In this document: in pieces, positions 41,086-49,611 of the stretch
How positions within the stretch are numbered: the first letter of the stretch is position 1
Layout of the letters: each line of letters opens with the position of its first letter
NCBI GenBank assembly: GCA_040382055.1
Contig: JBEIGE010000015.1
Span: forward strand, 8,260 to 72,259
Direction of reading: 5' to 3'
From: JBEIGE01 sp040382055
Lineage (GTDB): Bacteria; Pseudomonadota; Gammaproteobacteria; Burkholderiales; Burkholderiaceae_C
DNA: 64,000 nt
Notes under the pieces: generated by a model
Database searches by the model: none
Seen by the model: the letters and a program-made list of their open reading frames with translations, nothing else
What the model was told of the DNA's origin: nothing
Program-made: the position numbers and the translations under genes

Positions 41086-42151
41086 TTGAGAGGGCCATCT
41101 GGTCAATGTCAGCGTGGGGAAGCGTCGTTGGTGGCGCTTCATTCATGGCCGGCAAAGCAAATTCGCGGGCCAGCAATTCGTAGGAGCGTCGGCGCACCTC
41201 GGGGTCATGGGTCCAGGTAATCACGACCAGTTCATCAACCTCAAGTTCGGCGGCCAAGTGTCTGAGTTTTGATCCCACCTGCTCGGCACTGCCCACCAAA
41301 GCCCGGCTGCGCAACTGGCTCAAAGCCGGCTGCTCGGCTGCCGTGTAAGCCCGTAAAGCCTGCTCAGGCGGCAACAGGGGGCCGAGTTGACCGGTGTTGC
41401 GGTCCATGCGCCAACGCTCCCGGCTCTGAAGCTGGAATCTGGCTTCTTCTTCGGTGTCAGCGGCCAGGGCCCAGACGCAAACTGCCGGCTTGGGCCTTGG
41501 GTTCTCGGCACAAGCCCGGAAACCCTGGCGATACAGATCCATCGCCTCCTTGGCACCTTGACCATCGGTGATGAAATACGCAAACGCGTAAGGAAGTCCG
41601 TAATGCGCGGCCAGCTGGGCTCCATAGTCTGAGCTTCCAAGTATCCACAAGGCAGGGTTGGTAGGTCCCGATGGACAGGCTTGAACTTTGTGTCCGGGAT
41701 GTCCGGGCGGCAAGGCCTGGCCCGTCACCCAGGCCTGCAACTCCAGTACCTGACGGGGAAAGTTCTCGGAAGCGCTGCGATCCGGGTTGAGCAACTGCGC
41801 GGTCGCCCAGTCACTGCCCGGTGCGCGGCCCAGACCCAGATCAATGCGCCCGGGGGCCAGTGCATCAAGTACCCGGAACTGTTCAGCCACCTTCAGCGCT
41901 GCATAGTGGGGCAGCATCACCCCCGCACTGCCGATGCGAATGCGCGTGGTACGGGCTGCAATGGCTGCCATCAGCACCTCGGGCGCGCCGCCCACAATGG
42001 TGGGGTGGCTGTGGTGCTCACTGACCCAAAACCGGTGATAGCCCAGTTGTTCGCAGTGTTCGGCCAAGGCCAGGGTGTCGCGGATGGCCGCGGCCTGGGT
42101 CTGGCCGGCCACCGCCACCGATTGGTCCAGCACGGAGAGTTTGATCGTCAT
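41078..42151 (-). CDS. LLM class flavin-dependent oxidoreductase
   Basis: A 357-residue luciferase-like monooxygenase. It begins IKLSVLDQSVAVAGQT. Family motifs are RFWVSEHHSHPTIVGGAPEVL, IRIGSAGVMLPHYAALKVAEQFRVLDAL and GRIDLGLGRAPGSD. It probably uses reduced FMN from a separate reductase; the substrate is unknown. ATG 42151 overlaps the stop of the AMP ligase gene (ATGA), so the two are coupled. Confidence 0.9.
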   Translation of the reverse strand: MTIKLSVLDQSVAVAGQTQAAAIRDTLALAEHCEQLGYHRFWVSEHHSHPTIVGGAPEVLMAAIAARTTRIRIGSAGVMLPHYAALKVAEQFRVLDALAPGRIDLGLGRAPGSDWATAQLLNPDRSASENFPRQVLELQAWVTGQALPPGHPGHKVQACPSGPTNPALWILGSSDYGAQLAAHYGLPYAFAYFITDGQGAKEAMDLYRQGFRACAENPRPKPAVCVWALAADTEEEARFQLQSRERWRMDRNTGQLGPLLPPEQALRAYTAAEQPALSQLRSRALVGSAEQVGSKLRHLAAELEVDELVVITWTHDPEVRRRSYELLAREFALPAMNEAPPTTLPHADIDQMALSSV

Positions 42152-43848
42152 GTTGTATTTGCTTTTTGTTCGGCTTCCTGCAACGCACGCCACATCACCT
42201 TGCCCGCGCCACTTTTGGGCAAGGCCTCGACAAACTGAACCACGTGCGGCACCTTGTACACCGCCATATTGTCGCGGCACCAGGCAATCAGCTCTTGCTC
42301 GCTGATTTTTCCCTTGTGCGTGGCCCGTAAAACCACCACCGCCTTGACCGATTCGCCGCGGTAATTGTCTCGGGTAGAAATGATGCAGGCCTCTTGAATG
42401 GCGGGGTGCTTGAACATCAGGGCCTCCACTTCTGCAGGCCAGACCTTGAAGCCCGAGGCATTGATCATGCGCTTGAGACGGTCGGTCATGAAAAAATAAC
42501 CTTCCTCGTCTATCCGGCCCAAATCCCCGGTACGGAAAAATCGTTTGCCTTCAAAGTCTATGAAGGCTTCTGCGGTCGCTTCAGGGCGCTTCCAGTAGCC
42601 TTGAAATACGCATGGCCCCCAGGTGATGATTTCCCCGGACTCGCCCACTGGCATCTCCTTGAGCGTTTCGGGGTCCACCACACGCGCATCCACCCCCATG
42701 TAGGGGATGCCCAGGCACTGCTGCTTGGGTGCATCGGACGGATTGGCATGGGACGGTGCGGCGGTTTCAGTCAGACCGTAGCCCTCCACATAACGCAACC
42801 CGAATTGTTCCCACAGCCGCTGCGCCACTGCTTGCGGCATGGCCGCACCTCCGCCACCGATATGCAACAGGCTTGACAGGTCAAACTGCTCAAAATCCGG
42901 GCTGGCCATCAGGTCGATCACCATGGTGGGAATGTTGGTCCAGTGCGTCACGCGCCGCGCGGCAATCAGCCGCCCTGCCAGATTGCGGTCCCAGCGCGGC
43001 ATGATGACCAGTGTTGCCCCCAGACGGATGCTGGTGTGAAGCACGCTGACCATGCCGGTGATGTGAAACATGGGCACCACCACCAGCATCACGTTTTCTG
43101 CAGAGCCGCTGGCCCACAGCCCGGTGGCCACCGCGTTGTGCATGATGCTGGCATGGGTGTGCATGCAGCCTTTTGGCAAACCCGTAGTGCCGCTGGTGTA
43201 AGGCAACAAGGCCAGGTCAGTCGGGCCTACCTGCAACTCCGGTAAATGATGTGACTGCGCCTGCGCGGCATCCCAATCATGAACCTGGCCATCCTTGAGC
43301 GCGGGTAGCGCGTGGCGGGTCAGCAACCAGGTCTGCCAGGCGGCTATCGGCGCTTCATCGCCCGAAACTCCGGAATCAAAGGCATCGGTAAATTGCGTCA
43401 CGATCAGGTGGGCCAATCGCTTGTCCGGCTCAAGTGCATCGCTGGCCTGCGCCAACTCCGGGGCCAGATCGCCGCTGGTGATGGCCACCCGAACATCGGG
43501 ATCCAGGATGTAATGCTTGAGCTCTTCCATGCGGTTCATGGGATTGACCGGCACCACCACCGCGTTGGCCCGAAGAATTCCAAAGTGGGCAATGACCAAC
43601 TGCGGGCAGTTCTGCAGGACCAGCGCCACCCGATCACCCTTTTTGACCCCCAGCCCATGTAGATACGAGGCCATGCGCTCTGCTTTTTGTAGCAATTGCA
43701 CATAGGTGATTTCACGCCCGAAGAACACCAGCGCCACTTTGTCAGGATAGCGCCGGGCGCTGGTTTCAAGGTTATCCCATAAGGATGTGGCCGGTGGAAT
43801 CAGGTGATGGGGCAGGCGTTTGGGCCAGAATTTGAAATGAGCACGCAT
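42148..43848 (-). CDS. Long-chain fatty acid-CoA ligase-like AMP-binding enzyme
   Basis: A 566-residue ANL enzyme. The P-loop is LLPYTSGTTGLPKGCMHTH, A5 VEGYGLTETAAP, A7 RFFRTGDLGRIDEEGYFFMTDR, A8 LKRMINASGFKVWPAEVE and A10 PKSGAGKVMWRAL. It resembles FadD-type long-chain acyl-CoA synthetases more than the 30611 enzyme does. Start ATG 43848 (MRAHFKFWPKRLPHH) gives normal length; the longer frame has no protein-like sequence. It diverges from aapJ, with 137 bp for both promoters. Confidence 0.9.
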   Translation of the reverse strand: MRAHFKFWPKRLPHHLIPPATSLWDNLETSARRYPDKVALVFFGREITYVQLLQKAERMASYLHGLGVKKGDRVALVLQNCPQLVIAHFGILRANAVVVPVNPMNRMEELKHYILDPDVRVAITSGDLAPELAQASDALEPDKRLAHLIVTQFTDAFDSGVSGDEAPIAAWQTWLLTRHALPALKDGQVHDWDAAQAQSHHLPELQVGPTDLALLPYTSGTTGLPKGCMHTHASIMHNAVATGLWASGSAENVMLVVVPMFHITGMVSVLHTSIRLGATLVIMPRWDRNLAGRLIAARRVTHWTNIPTMVIDLMASPDFEQFDLSSLLHIGGGGAAMPQAVAQRLWEQFGLRYVEGYGLTETAAPSHANPSDAPKQQCLGIPYMGVDARVVDPETLKEMPVGESGEIITWGPCVFQGYWKRPEATAEAFIDFEGKRFFRTGDLGRIDEEGYFFMTDRLKRMINASGFKVWPAEVEALMFKHPAIQEACIISTRDNYRGESVKAVVVLRATHKGKISEQELIAWCRDNMAVYKVPHVVQFVEALPKSGAGKVMWRALQEAEQKANTT

Positions 43849-43985
43849 AAAAACTCCTTGATCCCAAAGCCTACCTTTTCTTTGCCCGCGACGACATCGG
43901 GATATGCCCCAAGCATTGTCGCCAACGAGACCGCTGCATCGAAACGACCTAGAAGCTAATATCAACACTCTGGAGAACCGCCCAC

Positions 43986-45053
43986 ATGTACCCTTACACC
44001 GCCTTACACACCCCCTGGTTGCAAAACTTGCAAAACTACCTGAGCCGCATCGCCGCCCTGGCCTGCCTGTTCCTGGCTTGCACAGGCCATGCACAGGCCG
44101 GAAAAACCCTGGAGGCCATCAAAAGCCGGGGGCAACTGGTCTGTGGCGTCAATACCGGACTGGTTGGTTTTGCCGCAGCCGACTCTACCGGCAAGTGGAG
44201 TGGCCTGGATGTGGATGTGTGCCGTGCCATCGCCGCTGCAGTATTGGGCGACAGCGAAAAGATCAAGTATGTTCCCCTGAATTCACAACAACGGTTTGCC
44301 GCGCTGCAGTCCGGGGAAATCGATGTTCTGTCGCGCAACACCACCTTCACCCTGACCCGGGATGCCTCCATGGGTTTGCACATCACCGCAGTGACGTATT
44401 TCGATGGTCAAGGCTTTATGGTTCCGGCCAAAAGCAAGATCAAAAGTGCCAAGCAGCTCAAGGGACAGACGGTTTGCGTACAGTCCGGCACGACCACTGA
44501 GAAAAACATGACTGATTTCTCCCGTGCCCATGACCTCAAGCTCAAGCCGGTGGTGTTTGAAAAGTTCGAGGCGGCTACCGGCGCTTATCTGGCGGGCCGC
44601 TGCCTGGCCTACACCACTGACGCGTCAAGTCTGGCATCCATCCGGCAAAAAGAAGCCAAAAACCCGGCCGAGCACATCATCCTGCCCGACCTGATCTCAA
44701 AAGAACCTCTCGGCCCCCTGGTGCGCCGCGGTGACGACGAGTGGCTCTCGATCGTCAAGTGGGTGATTTACGGCCTGCTGGAAGCCGAGGAATACGGCAT
44801 TGGGCAAAACAATCTGGACGCGCTTAAAACCAGTCCAGACCCTGTGATTCAGCGCATTCTGGGTGTCGGCGAAGACAGTGGCAAGCTGCTCGGATTGGAG
44901 CGGGAATGGATGGCCCGCGCCCTGAAAGCCACCGGCAATTACGGCGAGATTTTCGAGCGCAATCTGGGTTCGGGCTCAACCCTGAAGCTGGCCCGGGGTG
45001 CCAACCGGCTGTGGAATCAGGGCGGGCTGATGTACCCCATGCCCATCCGCTGA
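43986..45053 (+). CDS. aapJ: General L-amino acid ABC transporter substrate-binding protein
   Basis: A 355-residue periplasmic binding protein with signal peptide (AALACLFLACTGHAQA). It shows the AapJ pattern IKSRGQLVCGVNTGLVGFA, GLDVDVCRAIAAAVLGD, and SRNTTFTLTRDASMGL, which differs from single-amino-acid receptors. AapJ binds a broad range of L-amino acids. It is followed by two permeases and an ATPase in the standard aapJQMP order. Confidence 0.93.
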   Translation: MYPYTALHTPWLQNLQNYLSRIAALACLFLACTGHAQAGKTLEAIKSRGQLVCGVNTGLVGFAAADSTGKWSGLDVDVCRAIAAAVLGDSEKIKYVPLNSQQRFAALQSGEIDVLSRNTTFTLTRDASMGLHITAVTYFDGQGFMVPAKSKIKSAKQLKGQTVCVQSGTTTEKNMTDFSRAHDLKLKPVVFEKFEAATGAYLAGRCLAYTTDASSLASIRQKEAKNPAEHIILPDLISKEPLGPLVRRGDDEWLSIVKWVIYGLLEAEEYGIGQNNLDALKTSPDPVIQRILGVGEDSGKLLGLEREWMARALKATGNYGEIFERNLGSGSTLKLARGANRLWNQGGLMYPMPIR

Positions 45054-45071
45054 TCCAGCGCTGCAAGCTTG

Positions 45072-46058
45072 ATGAAACGGTTCTGGAATTGGCGCAGCCA
45101 GGCATGGCGTGGCCGGGCATTCCAACTGCTGGCACTTGCCTGTCTGATCACGCTGGTGTGGTGGCTGGCTTCCAATACCGCCCAGAACCTCAAGGCCAGG
45201 GGCATCCAAAGCGGTTTTGATTTTTTAACGCAACCCGCCGGCTTTGACATCGGCGAAAGCCTGATGACTTTTTCATCGACCGATACCTACTGGCAAGCCT
45301 TTTTGGCCGGGTTGCTCAATACCCTGCGCGTTGCCTTGCTGGGCATCGTGCTGGCTTCGCTGGTGGGCCTGGCTGTCGGGGTTGGGCGACTGGGGGGCAA
45401 TGTGCTGGCCAAAGGGCTCTGCACAAGCTATGTTGAACTGTTTCGCAATGTGCCCCTGCTGTTGCAACTGCTGCTGTGGTACCTGCTGTTCACCGAAGTG
45501 TTGCCGGCTGCAGACAGTGCATGGCGGCTTGGGCCGGTTTTCCTGAGCAAAGGGGGGCTGAGCTATCCCTGGCCGGATTTTCAGTCGGGCGCTGCCGCCT
45601 GGAATTTTCCGCGTCAAGGCGAGTTTGCCATCGAGGGTGGTGCCTCCCTGACACCTGAGTTCATGGCGCTTTTGCTGGGCTTGAGCCTGTACACCGCCGC
45701 CTTTGCCGCCGAAGTCATCCGGGCAGGCTTGCAAGCAGTCCCCCCCGGGCAGGCCGAGGCCGCCGCTGTACTGGGTTTGAGCCGCGCTCAAACCTTGCGC
45801 CTGGTGCAGCTGCCCTTGGCCTTGCGGGTGATCATTCCGCCCATGACCAACCAGTACCTGAACCTGACCAAAAATTCATCCCTGGCGGTGGCTATTGGCT
45901 ACCCGGATGTGGTGTCGATTGCCAACACCTCGATCAACCAGACGGGCCGGGCGCTGGAGTGCATCACCCTGATCATGGCGGTTTACCTGCTGCTCTCACT
46001 GAGCACTTCAGCGCTCATGGGTCTTTACAACCGCCGTGCCGCACTGATTGAACGCTAG
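45072..46058 (+). CDS. aapQ: General L-amino acid ABC transporter permease
   Basis: A 328-residue inner-membrane permease of the HisMQ type. The long N-terminal half includes TYWQAFLAGLLNTLRVALLGIV. The ATPase-contact EAA loop is GLQAVPPGQAEAAAVLGLSRAQTLRLVQLP. It pairs with AapM. I prefer ATG 45072 over the in-frame TTG 45069. Confidence 0.92.
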   Translation: MKRFWNWRSQAWRGRAFQLLALACLITLVWWLASNTAQNLKARGIQSGFDFLTQPAGFDIGESLMTFSSTDTYWQAFLAGLLNTLRVALLGIVLASLVGLAVGVGRLGGNVLAKGLCTSYVELFRNVPLLLQLLLWYLLFTEVLPAADSAWRLGPVFLSKGGLSYPWPDFQSGAAAWNFPRQGEFAIEGGASLTPEFMALLLGLSLYTAAFAAEVIRAGLQAVPPGQAEAAAVLGLSRAQTLRLVQLPLALRVIIPPMTNQYLNLTKNSSLAVAIGYPDVVSIANTSINQTGRALECITLIMAVYLLLSLSTSALMGLYNRRAALIER

Positions 46059-46068
46059 AAGCCCGTTG

Positions 46069-47205
46069 ATGAATACCATGCAAGCCCCTGCAGTCGCTGT
46101 GCCCGAACCGGCCTACATTGCCGCGCGTCCTGCCCCCCTGCAGGCCAGGCATTGGCTGCACCAGCTGCGTCTGGGTTTGTGGGGCAACTGGACATCCGCC
46201 CTGACCACCGTGCTGTTGCTGGTGCTACTGGTTCTGTACCTGCCTGAGCTGCTCAGTTGGGCTGTTTTACGCGCCAGCGTGATGGCTGACGCCTCGCTTT
46301 GCGAGATACCGGGGGCCGGCGCGTGCTGGGGCGTGATCACCGAAAAATACCGCTTGATCCTGCTGGGACGCTACCCGTTTGAAGAACAGTGGCGGCCCCT
46401 GCTTGCAAGCGTTTTATTGGTCGGTCTTGTGTTGCTCAGCTGCATTCGCGCCTATTGGACAGCTTCCCTGGTTTGGGCATGGGCGGCTGTGCTGGCCCTC
46501 TTTTTTGTACTCATGTATGGCAACGTCTGGGGGTTGAGCCGGGTTGAAACTGACCGCTGGGGGGGCTTGCCACTCACGCTCTTGCTCTCCACCTTGTCTA
46601 TCCTCATGGCTTTCCCCCTGGCTGTAGCCGTGGCCCTGGGCAGGCGCTCGGGTCTGCCTGCCATTCGCTTGCTGTGCACGGCTTATGTGGAACTGGTGCG
46701 GGGCGTACCGTTGGTCAGCGTGCTGTTCATGGCTTCATTTCTGGTGCCACTGCTCATGCCTCAAGGTTTGACTATCGATGTTTTACTTCGCGTACTTCTG
46801 GGAATCACCTTGTTTGCTGCCGCCTATATGGCTGAAGTGGTTCGTGGGGGGTTGCAGGCCGTGCCGCGCAGTCAGGTGGAAGCGGCTGCCTCCATCGGTT
46901 TGTCGTGGTGGCAAACCCAGCGCAAAATTGTCCTGCCGCAAGCGCTGACCGTCGTTTTACCGGGACTGATGAACAACTTCATCGGCCTCTTCAAGGACAC
47001 TTCGCTGGTCACCATCGTCAGCCTGTATGAGCTCACCGGTTCGCTCAGCCTGGCGCTCAACTCCGACGCCGATTGGCGGCCCTACAAAGTTGAGGGCTAC
47101 CTCTTCATTGCCCTGATCTATTTTGTGTTTTGTTTCGGCATGTCGCGCTACAGCCTGCGCATAGAACATCAACTCCAACAACGCAACGCGACTGCCCTGA
47201 AATGA
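46069..47205 (+). CDS. aapM: General L-amino acid ABC transporter permease
   Basis: A 378-residue inner-membrane permease. It has an extended N-terminal segment and two early hydrophobic regions before the core permease domain. The EAA loop is GLQAVPRSQVEAAASIGLSWWQTQRKIVLP. Typical AapM features include VELVRGVPLVSVLFMAS and NNFIGLFKDTSLVTIV. Start ATG 46069 lies 10 bp after the aapQ stop. Confidence 0.92.
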   Translation: MNTMQAPAVAVPEPAYIAARPAPLQARHWLHQLRLGLWGNWTSALTTVLLLVLLVLYLPELLSWAVLRASVMADASLCEIPGAGACWGVITEKYRLILLGRYPFEEQWRPLLASVLLVGLVLLSCIRAYWTASLVWAWAAVLALFFVLMYGNVWGLSRVETDRWGGLPLTLLLSTLSILMAFPLAVAVALGRRSGLPAIRLLCTAYVELVRGVPLVSVLFMASFLVPLLMPQGLTIDVLLRVLLGITLFAAAYMAEVVRGGLQAVPRSQVEAAASIGLSWWQTQRKIVLPQALTVVLPGLMNNFIGLFKDTSLVTIVSLYELTGSLSLALNSDADWRPYKVEGYLFIALIYFVFCFGMSRYSLRIEHQLQQRNATALK

Positions 47206-47945
47206 CCCTGCCCATCATCCGCTTTGAAAAAGTCAATAAATGGTTTGGTACCGACTTTCATGTGCTGCGCGACATTGATCTGGATGTTCAAGCCGGCGAG
47301 CGCATCGTGATTTGCGGACCCTCAGGCTCCGGAAAGTCAACCCTGATTCGCTGCATCAACCGGCTGGAAGAACACCAGCAGGGCCGGCTGATTGTGGACG
47401 GTGTCGAACTGGCAGACGACGTGCGGGCGATTGATGCGGTTAGAAAAAAAGTCGGCATGGTGTTTCAGCAGTTCAATCTTTTTCCTCACCTCACCGTTCT
47501 TGAAAACCTGACCCTCTCGCCGATCTGGGTGGGCAAGGTTCCGGTCAGGCAAGCCCAGGAAAAAGCCATGGCTCAGCTTGAGCGTGTCCGCATTGCCGAA
47601 CAGGCCCACAAGTACCCTTTGCAACTCTCAGGTGGTCAGCAGCAGCGGGTGGCCATCGCCCGCGCGCTGTGCCTCACGCCCAAGATCATGCTCTTTGACG
47701 AGCCCACCTCGGCACTAGACCCGGAAATGATCAAGGAGGTGCTGGACGTCATGATCGAACTGGCCGAAGCCGGCATGACCATGCTGTGTGTAACGCACGA
47801 AATGGGCTTTGCTCGCTCAGTTGCTGACCGCGTGATCTTTATGGATGAAGGTCAGATCATTGAACAGAACACACCGGATGATTTTTTTAACCATCCCCAA
47901 AACGCCCGCACCCAACAATTCCTGTCCAATATCCTCAACCACTGA
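47202..47945 (+). CDS. aapP: General L-amino acid ABC transporter ATP-binding protein
   Basis: A 247-residue ABC ATPase that powers the AapQM permease. Walker A is GPSGSGKST (39-47), the signature LSGGQQQRVAIARA, Walker B IMLFDEPTSALDPE and the H-loop CVTHEMGFA. ATG 47202 overlaps the aapM stop (ATGA), giving tight coupling. The last gene of the aap operon; the next gene (Bug receptor) is 47 bp away. Confidence 0.94.
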   Translation: MTLPIIRFEKVNKWFGTDFHVLRDIDLDVQAGERIVICGPSGSGKSTLIRCINRLEEHQQGRLIVDGVELADDVRAIDAVRKKVGMVFQQFNLFPHLTVLENLTLSPIWVGKVPVRQAQEKAMAQLERVRIAEQAHKYPLQLSGGQQQRVAIARALCLTPKIMLFDEPTSALDPEMIKEVLDVMIELAEAGMTMLCVTHEMGFARSVADRVIFMDEGQIIEQNTPDDFFNHPQNARTQQFLSNILNH

Positions 47946-47992
47946 GCCTCAACCAACGACCCTGAACAACGATTAACTTTTTTGCAAACACC

Positions 47993-48952
47993 ATGAAAAA
48001 ATTCATATCCCTGATCGCGGGCCTGATGCTGAGTTGTCTGGCAGCAGCCCAAAGCTTTCCGGTCAAGCCAATCCGGCTGGTGATCGGCTTTCCAGCAGGT
48101 GGACCGCTGGACCAGCATGCCCGGCTGCTGACCGACAAGCTCCAAGGCGTGCTCGGTCAGCCCATCGTGATTGACTACAAGTCAGGCGCTGGCGGCACGG
48201 TGGGGGCTCAAGACGTGATGAAGGCCGCGCCCGATGGCTACACCCTGATGCTTGCCAACACCGGGGTGATGGTGATCAACCCGGCGCTCTACACCAAGCT
48301 GCCTTATGCAACCCTCAAGGATTTTGTGCCGATAGCCCGCACGGCCATGCAGCCGCTGGCCTTGCTCGTCAACCCCAATCTGCCTGTCACCAGTCTCAAA
48401 GAGTTTGTGGCCTACACCCGGTCCAAACCGGGGCAAATCAACTATGGCTCTGCTGGTAACGGCGGTATCAGTCATTTGGTGCCGGAGATGTTCAAGACAG
48501 CTACCGGGCTCTTCATGGTGCATATTCCTTACCGGGGAAGTGCTCCAGCGTTCACTGACCTGATGGCCGGCCAGGTGCAGTTCATGGCCGAGAGCATTCC
48601 CCAGGCGGCCAACTACCACAAGCAGGGCAAAGTCCGAGCACTCGCAGTAACAAGCCGCGAGCGAAACCCCGCCTTGCCCGATATTCCAACGGTGATGGAA
48701 ACCGGCATCAAGAATTTTGAGGTGGTCGGCTTTTACGGCTTCCTGGCTCCGGCAGGAACACCCAAGGACATCGTGGCCAAACTCAGCGATGCCTTCCGGC
48801 AGGTCCTGAGCATGCCCGAGATTCGCAGCCGCATGATCAGCCAAGGCGCTGACCCGGCCTTTTTGGGCTCTGCCGAGTTCACTTCTTTTCTGACGGCCGA
48901 AATGCCCCGCTGGAACGAGGTCGTCACCAAGTCTGGCGCTAAGCTGGACTGA
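47993..48952 (+). CDS. Bug family tripartite tricarboxylate transporter receptor
   Basis: A 319-residue periplasmic binding protein. The signal peptide is in SLIAGLMLSCLAAA. Bug signature: FPVKPIRLVIGFPAGGPLDQHAR, then GQPIVIDYKSGAGGTVGAQDVM and INPALYTKLPYATLKDFVPIA. The ligand is an unknown carboxylate. It may be read through from the aap operon. The 155 bp after it (48953-49107) appear to hold the promoter of the molybdenum hydroxylase operon. Confidence 0.9.
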   Translation: MKKFISLIAGLMLSCLAAAQSFPVKPIRLVIGFPAGGPLDQHARLLTDKLQGVLGQPIVIDYKSGAGGTVGAQDVMKAAPDGYTLMLANTGVMVINPALYTKLPYATLKDFVPIARTAMQPLALLVNPNLPVTSLKEFVAYTRSKPGQINYGSAGNGGISHLVPEMFKTATGLFMVHIPYRGSAPAFTDLMAGQVQFMAESIPQAANYHKQGKVRALAVTSRERNPALPDIPTVMETGIKNFEVVGFYGFLAPAGTPKDIVAKLSDAFRQVLSMPEIRSRMISQGADPAFLGSAEFTSFLTAEMPRWNEVVTKSGAKLD

Positions 48953-49107
48953 CCGCCAGACCAATTGAAGTGCAAGTCTGCAGTGCAAGTGCGTCCCGCA
49001 GATTCAAACTTTTCCGGTTTTGGGCGGGATCGCCGTGAATGACGTATAAACCGGTTTGGCACGGCAACAGCCCTGCTAACTATTCCAACGATTAGAGGAG
49101 CAGCAAC

Positions 49108-49611
49108 ATGGCGAAACTGAATGTCAACGGCAAGGTACGCGAGTTCGAGGCTGAGCCCGACACGCCCTTGCTCTGGGTCTTGCGAGAACAACTGGAACTT
49201 ACCGGCACCAAATACGGCTGCGGCATTGCCCAGTGCGGTGCTTGTACGGTGCACATCGATGGAGTGCCCACCCGCAGCTGCGTTAGGCCGGTCTCAAGCC
49301 TGAGCGCGGGTGAGAAAGTCATCACCATTGAAGGCCTCTCGCCCAACGGCTCCCACCCGGTTCAAAAAGCCTGGGCCAAGCTTGACGTGCCCCAGTGCGG
49401 GTTTTGTCAGTCCGGCATGATCATGGCGGTGACAGCTCTCCTCAAAGCCAAACCCAATCCCAGCGACAGCGATATCAATGCGGCCATCACCAACATCTGC
49501 CGCTGCGGTACTTACAGCCGGATACGCGCAGCCATCAAGGTCGTCGCCAAGGGCGGCAACACCAAAAGCGCCAAACTGGCCATCCAACACGCTGACGGGA
49601 GCACCACATGA
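49108..49611 (+). CDS. iorA: Molybdenum hydroxylase small subunit, two 2Fe-2S clusters (IorA-like)
   Basis: A 167-residue electron-transfer subunit of a xanthine-oxidase-family enzyme. The first cluster ligands C38, C43, C46 are in YGCGIAQCGACTVHIDG, and the second cluster uses PQCGFCQSGMI and NICRCGTYSRIR. This matches the small subunit of isoquinoline 1-oxidoreductase-type enzymes. GAGGAG at 49093-49098 is a strong ribosome-binding site. The stop overlaps the large subunit start (ATGA). The symbol indicates closest family; the substrate is not known. Confidence 0.9.
   Translation: MAKLNVNGKVREFEAEPDTPLLWVLREQLELTGTKYGCGIAQCGACTVHIDGVPTRSCVRPVSSLSAGEKVITIEGLSPNGSHPVQKAWAKLDVPQCGFCQSGMIMAVTALLKAKPNPSDSDINAAITNICRCGTYSRIRAAIKVVAKGGNTKSAKLAIQHADGSTT

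Noticed and set aside
49060..49080. Sigma-54 promoter before the molybdenum hydroxylase operon
   Set aside because: A TGGCAC element is present, but no TTGC element lies at the required spacing.
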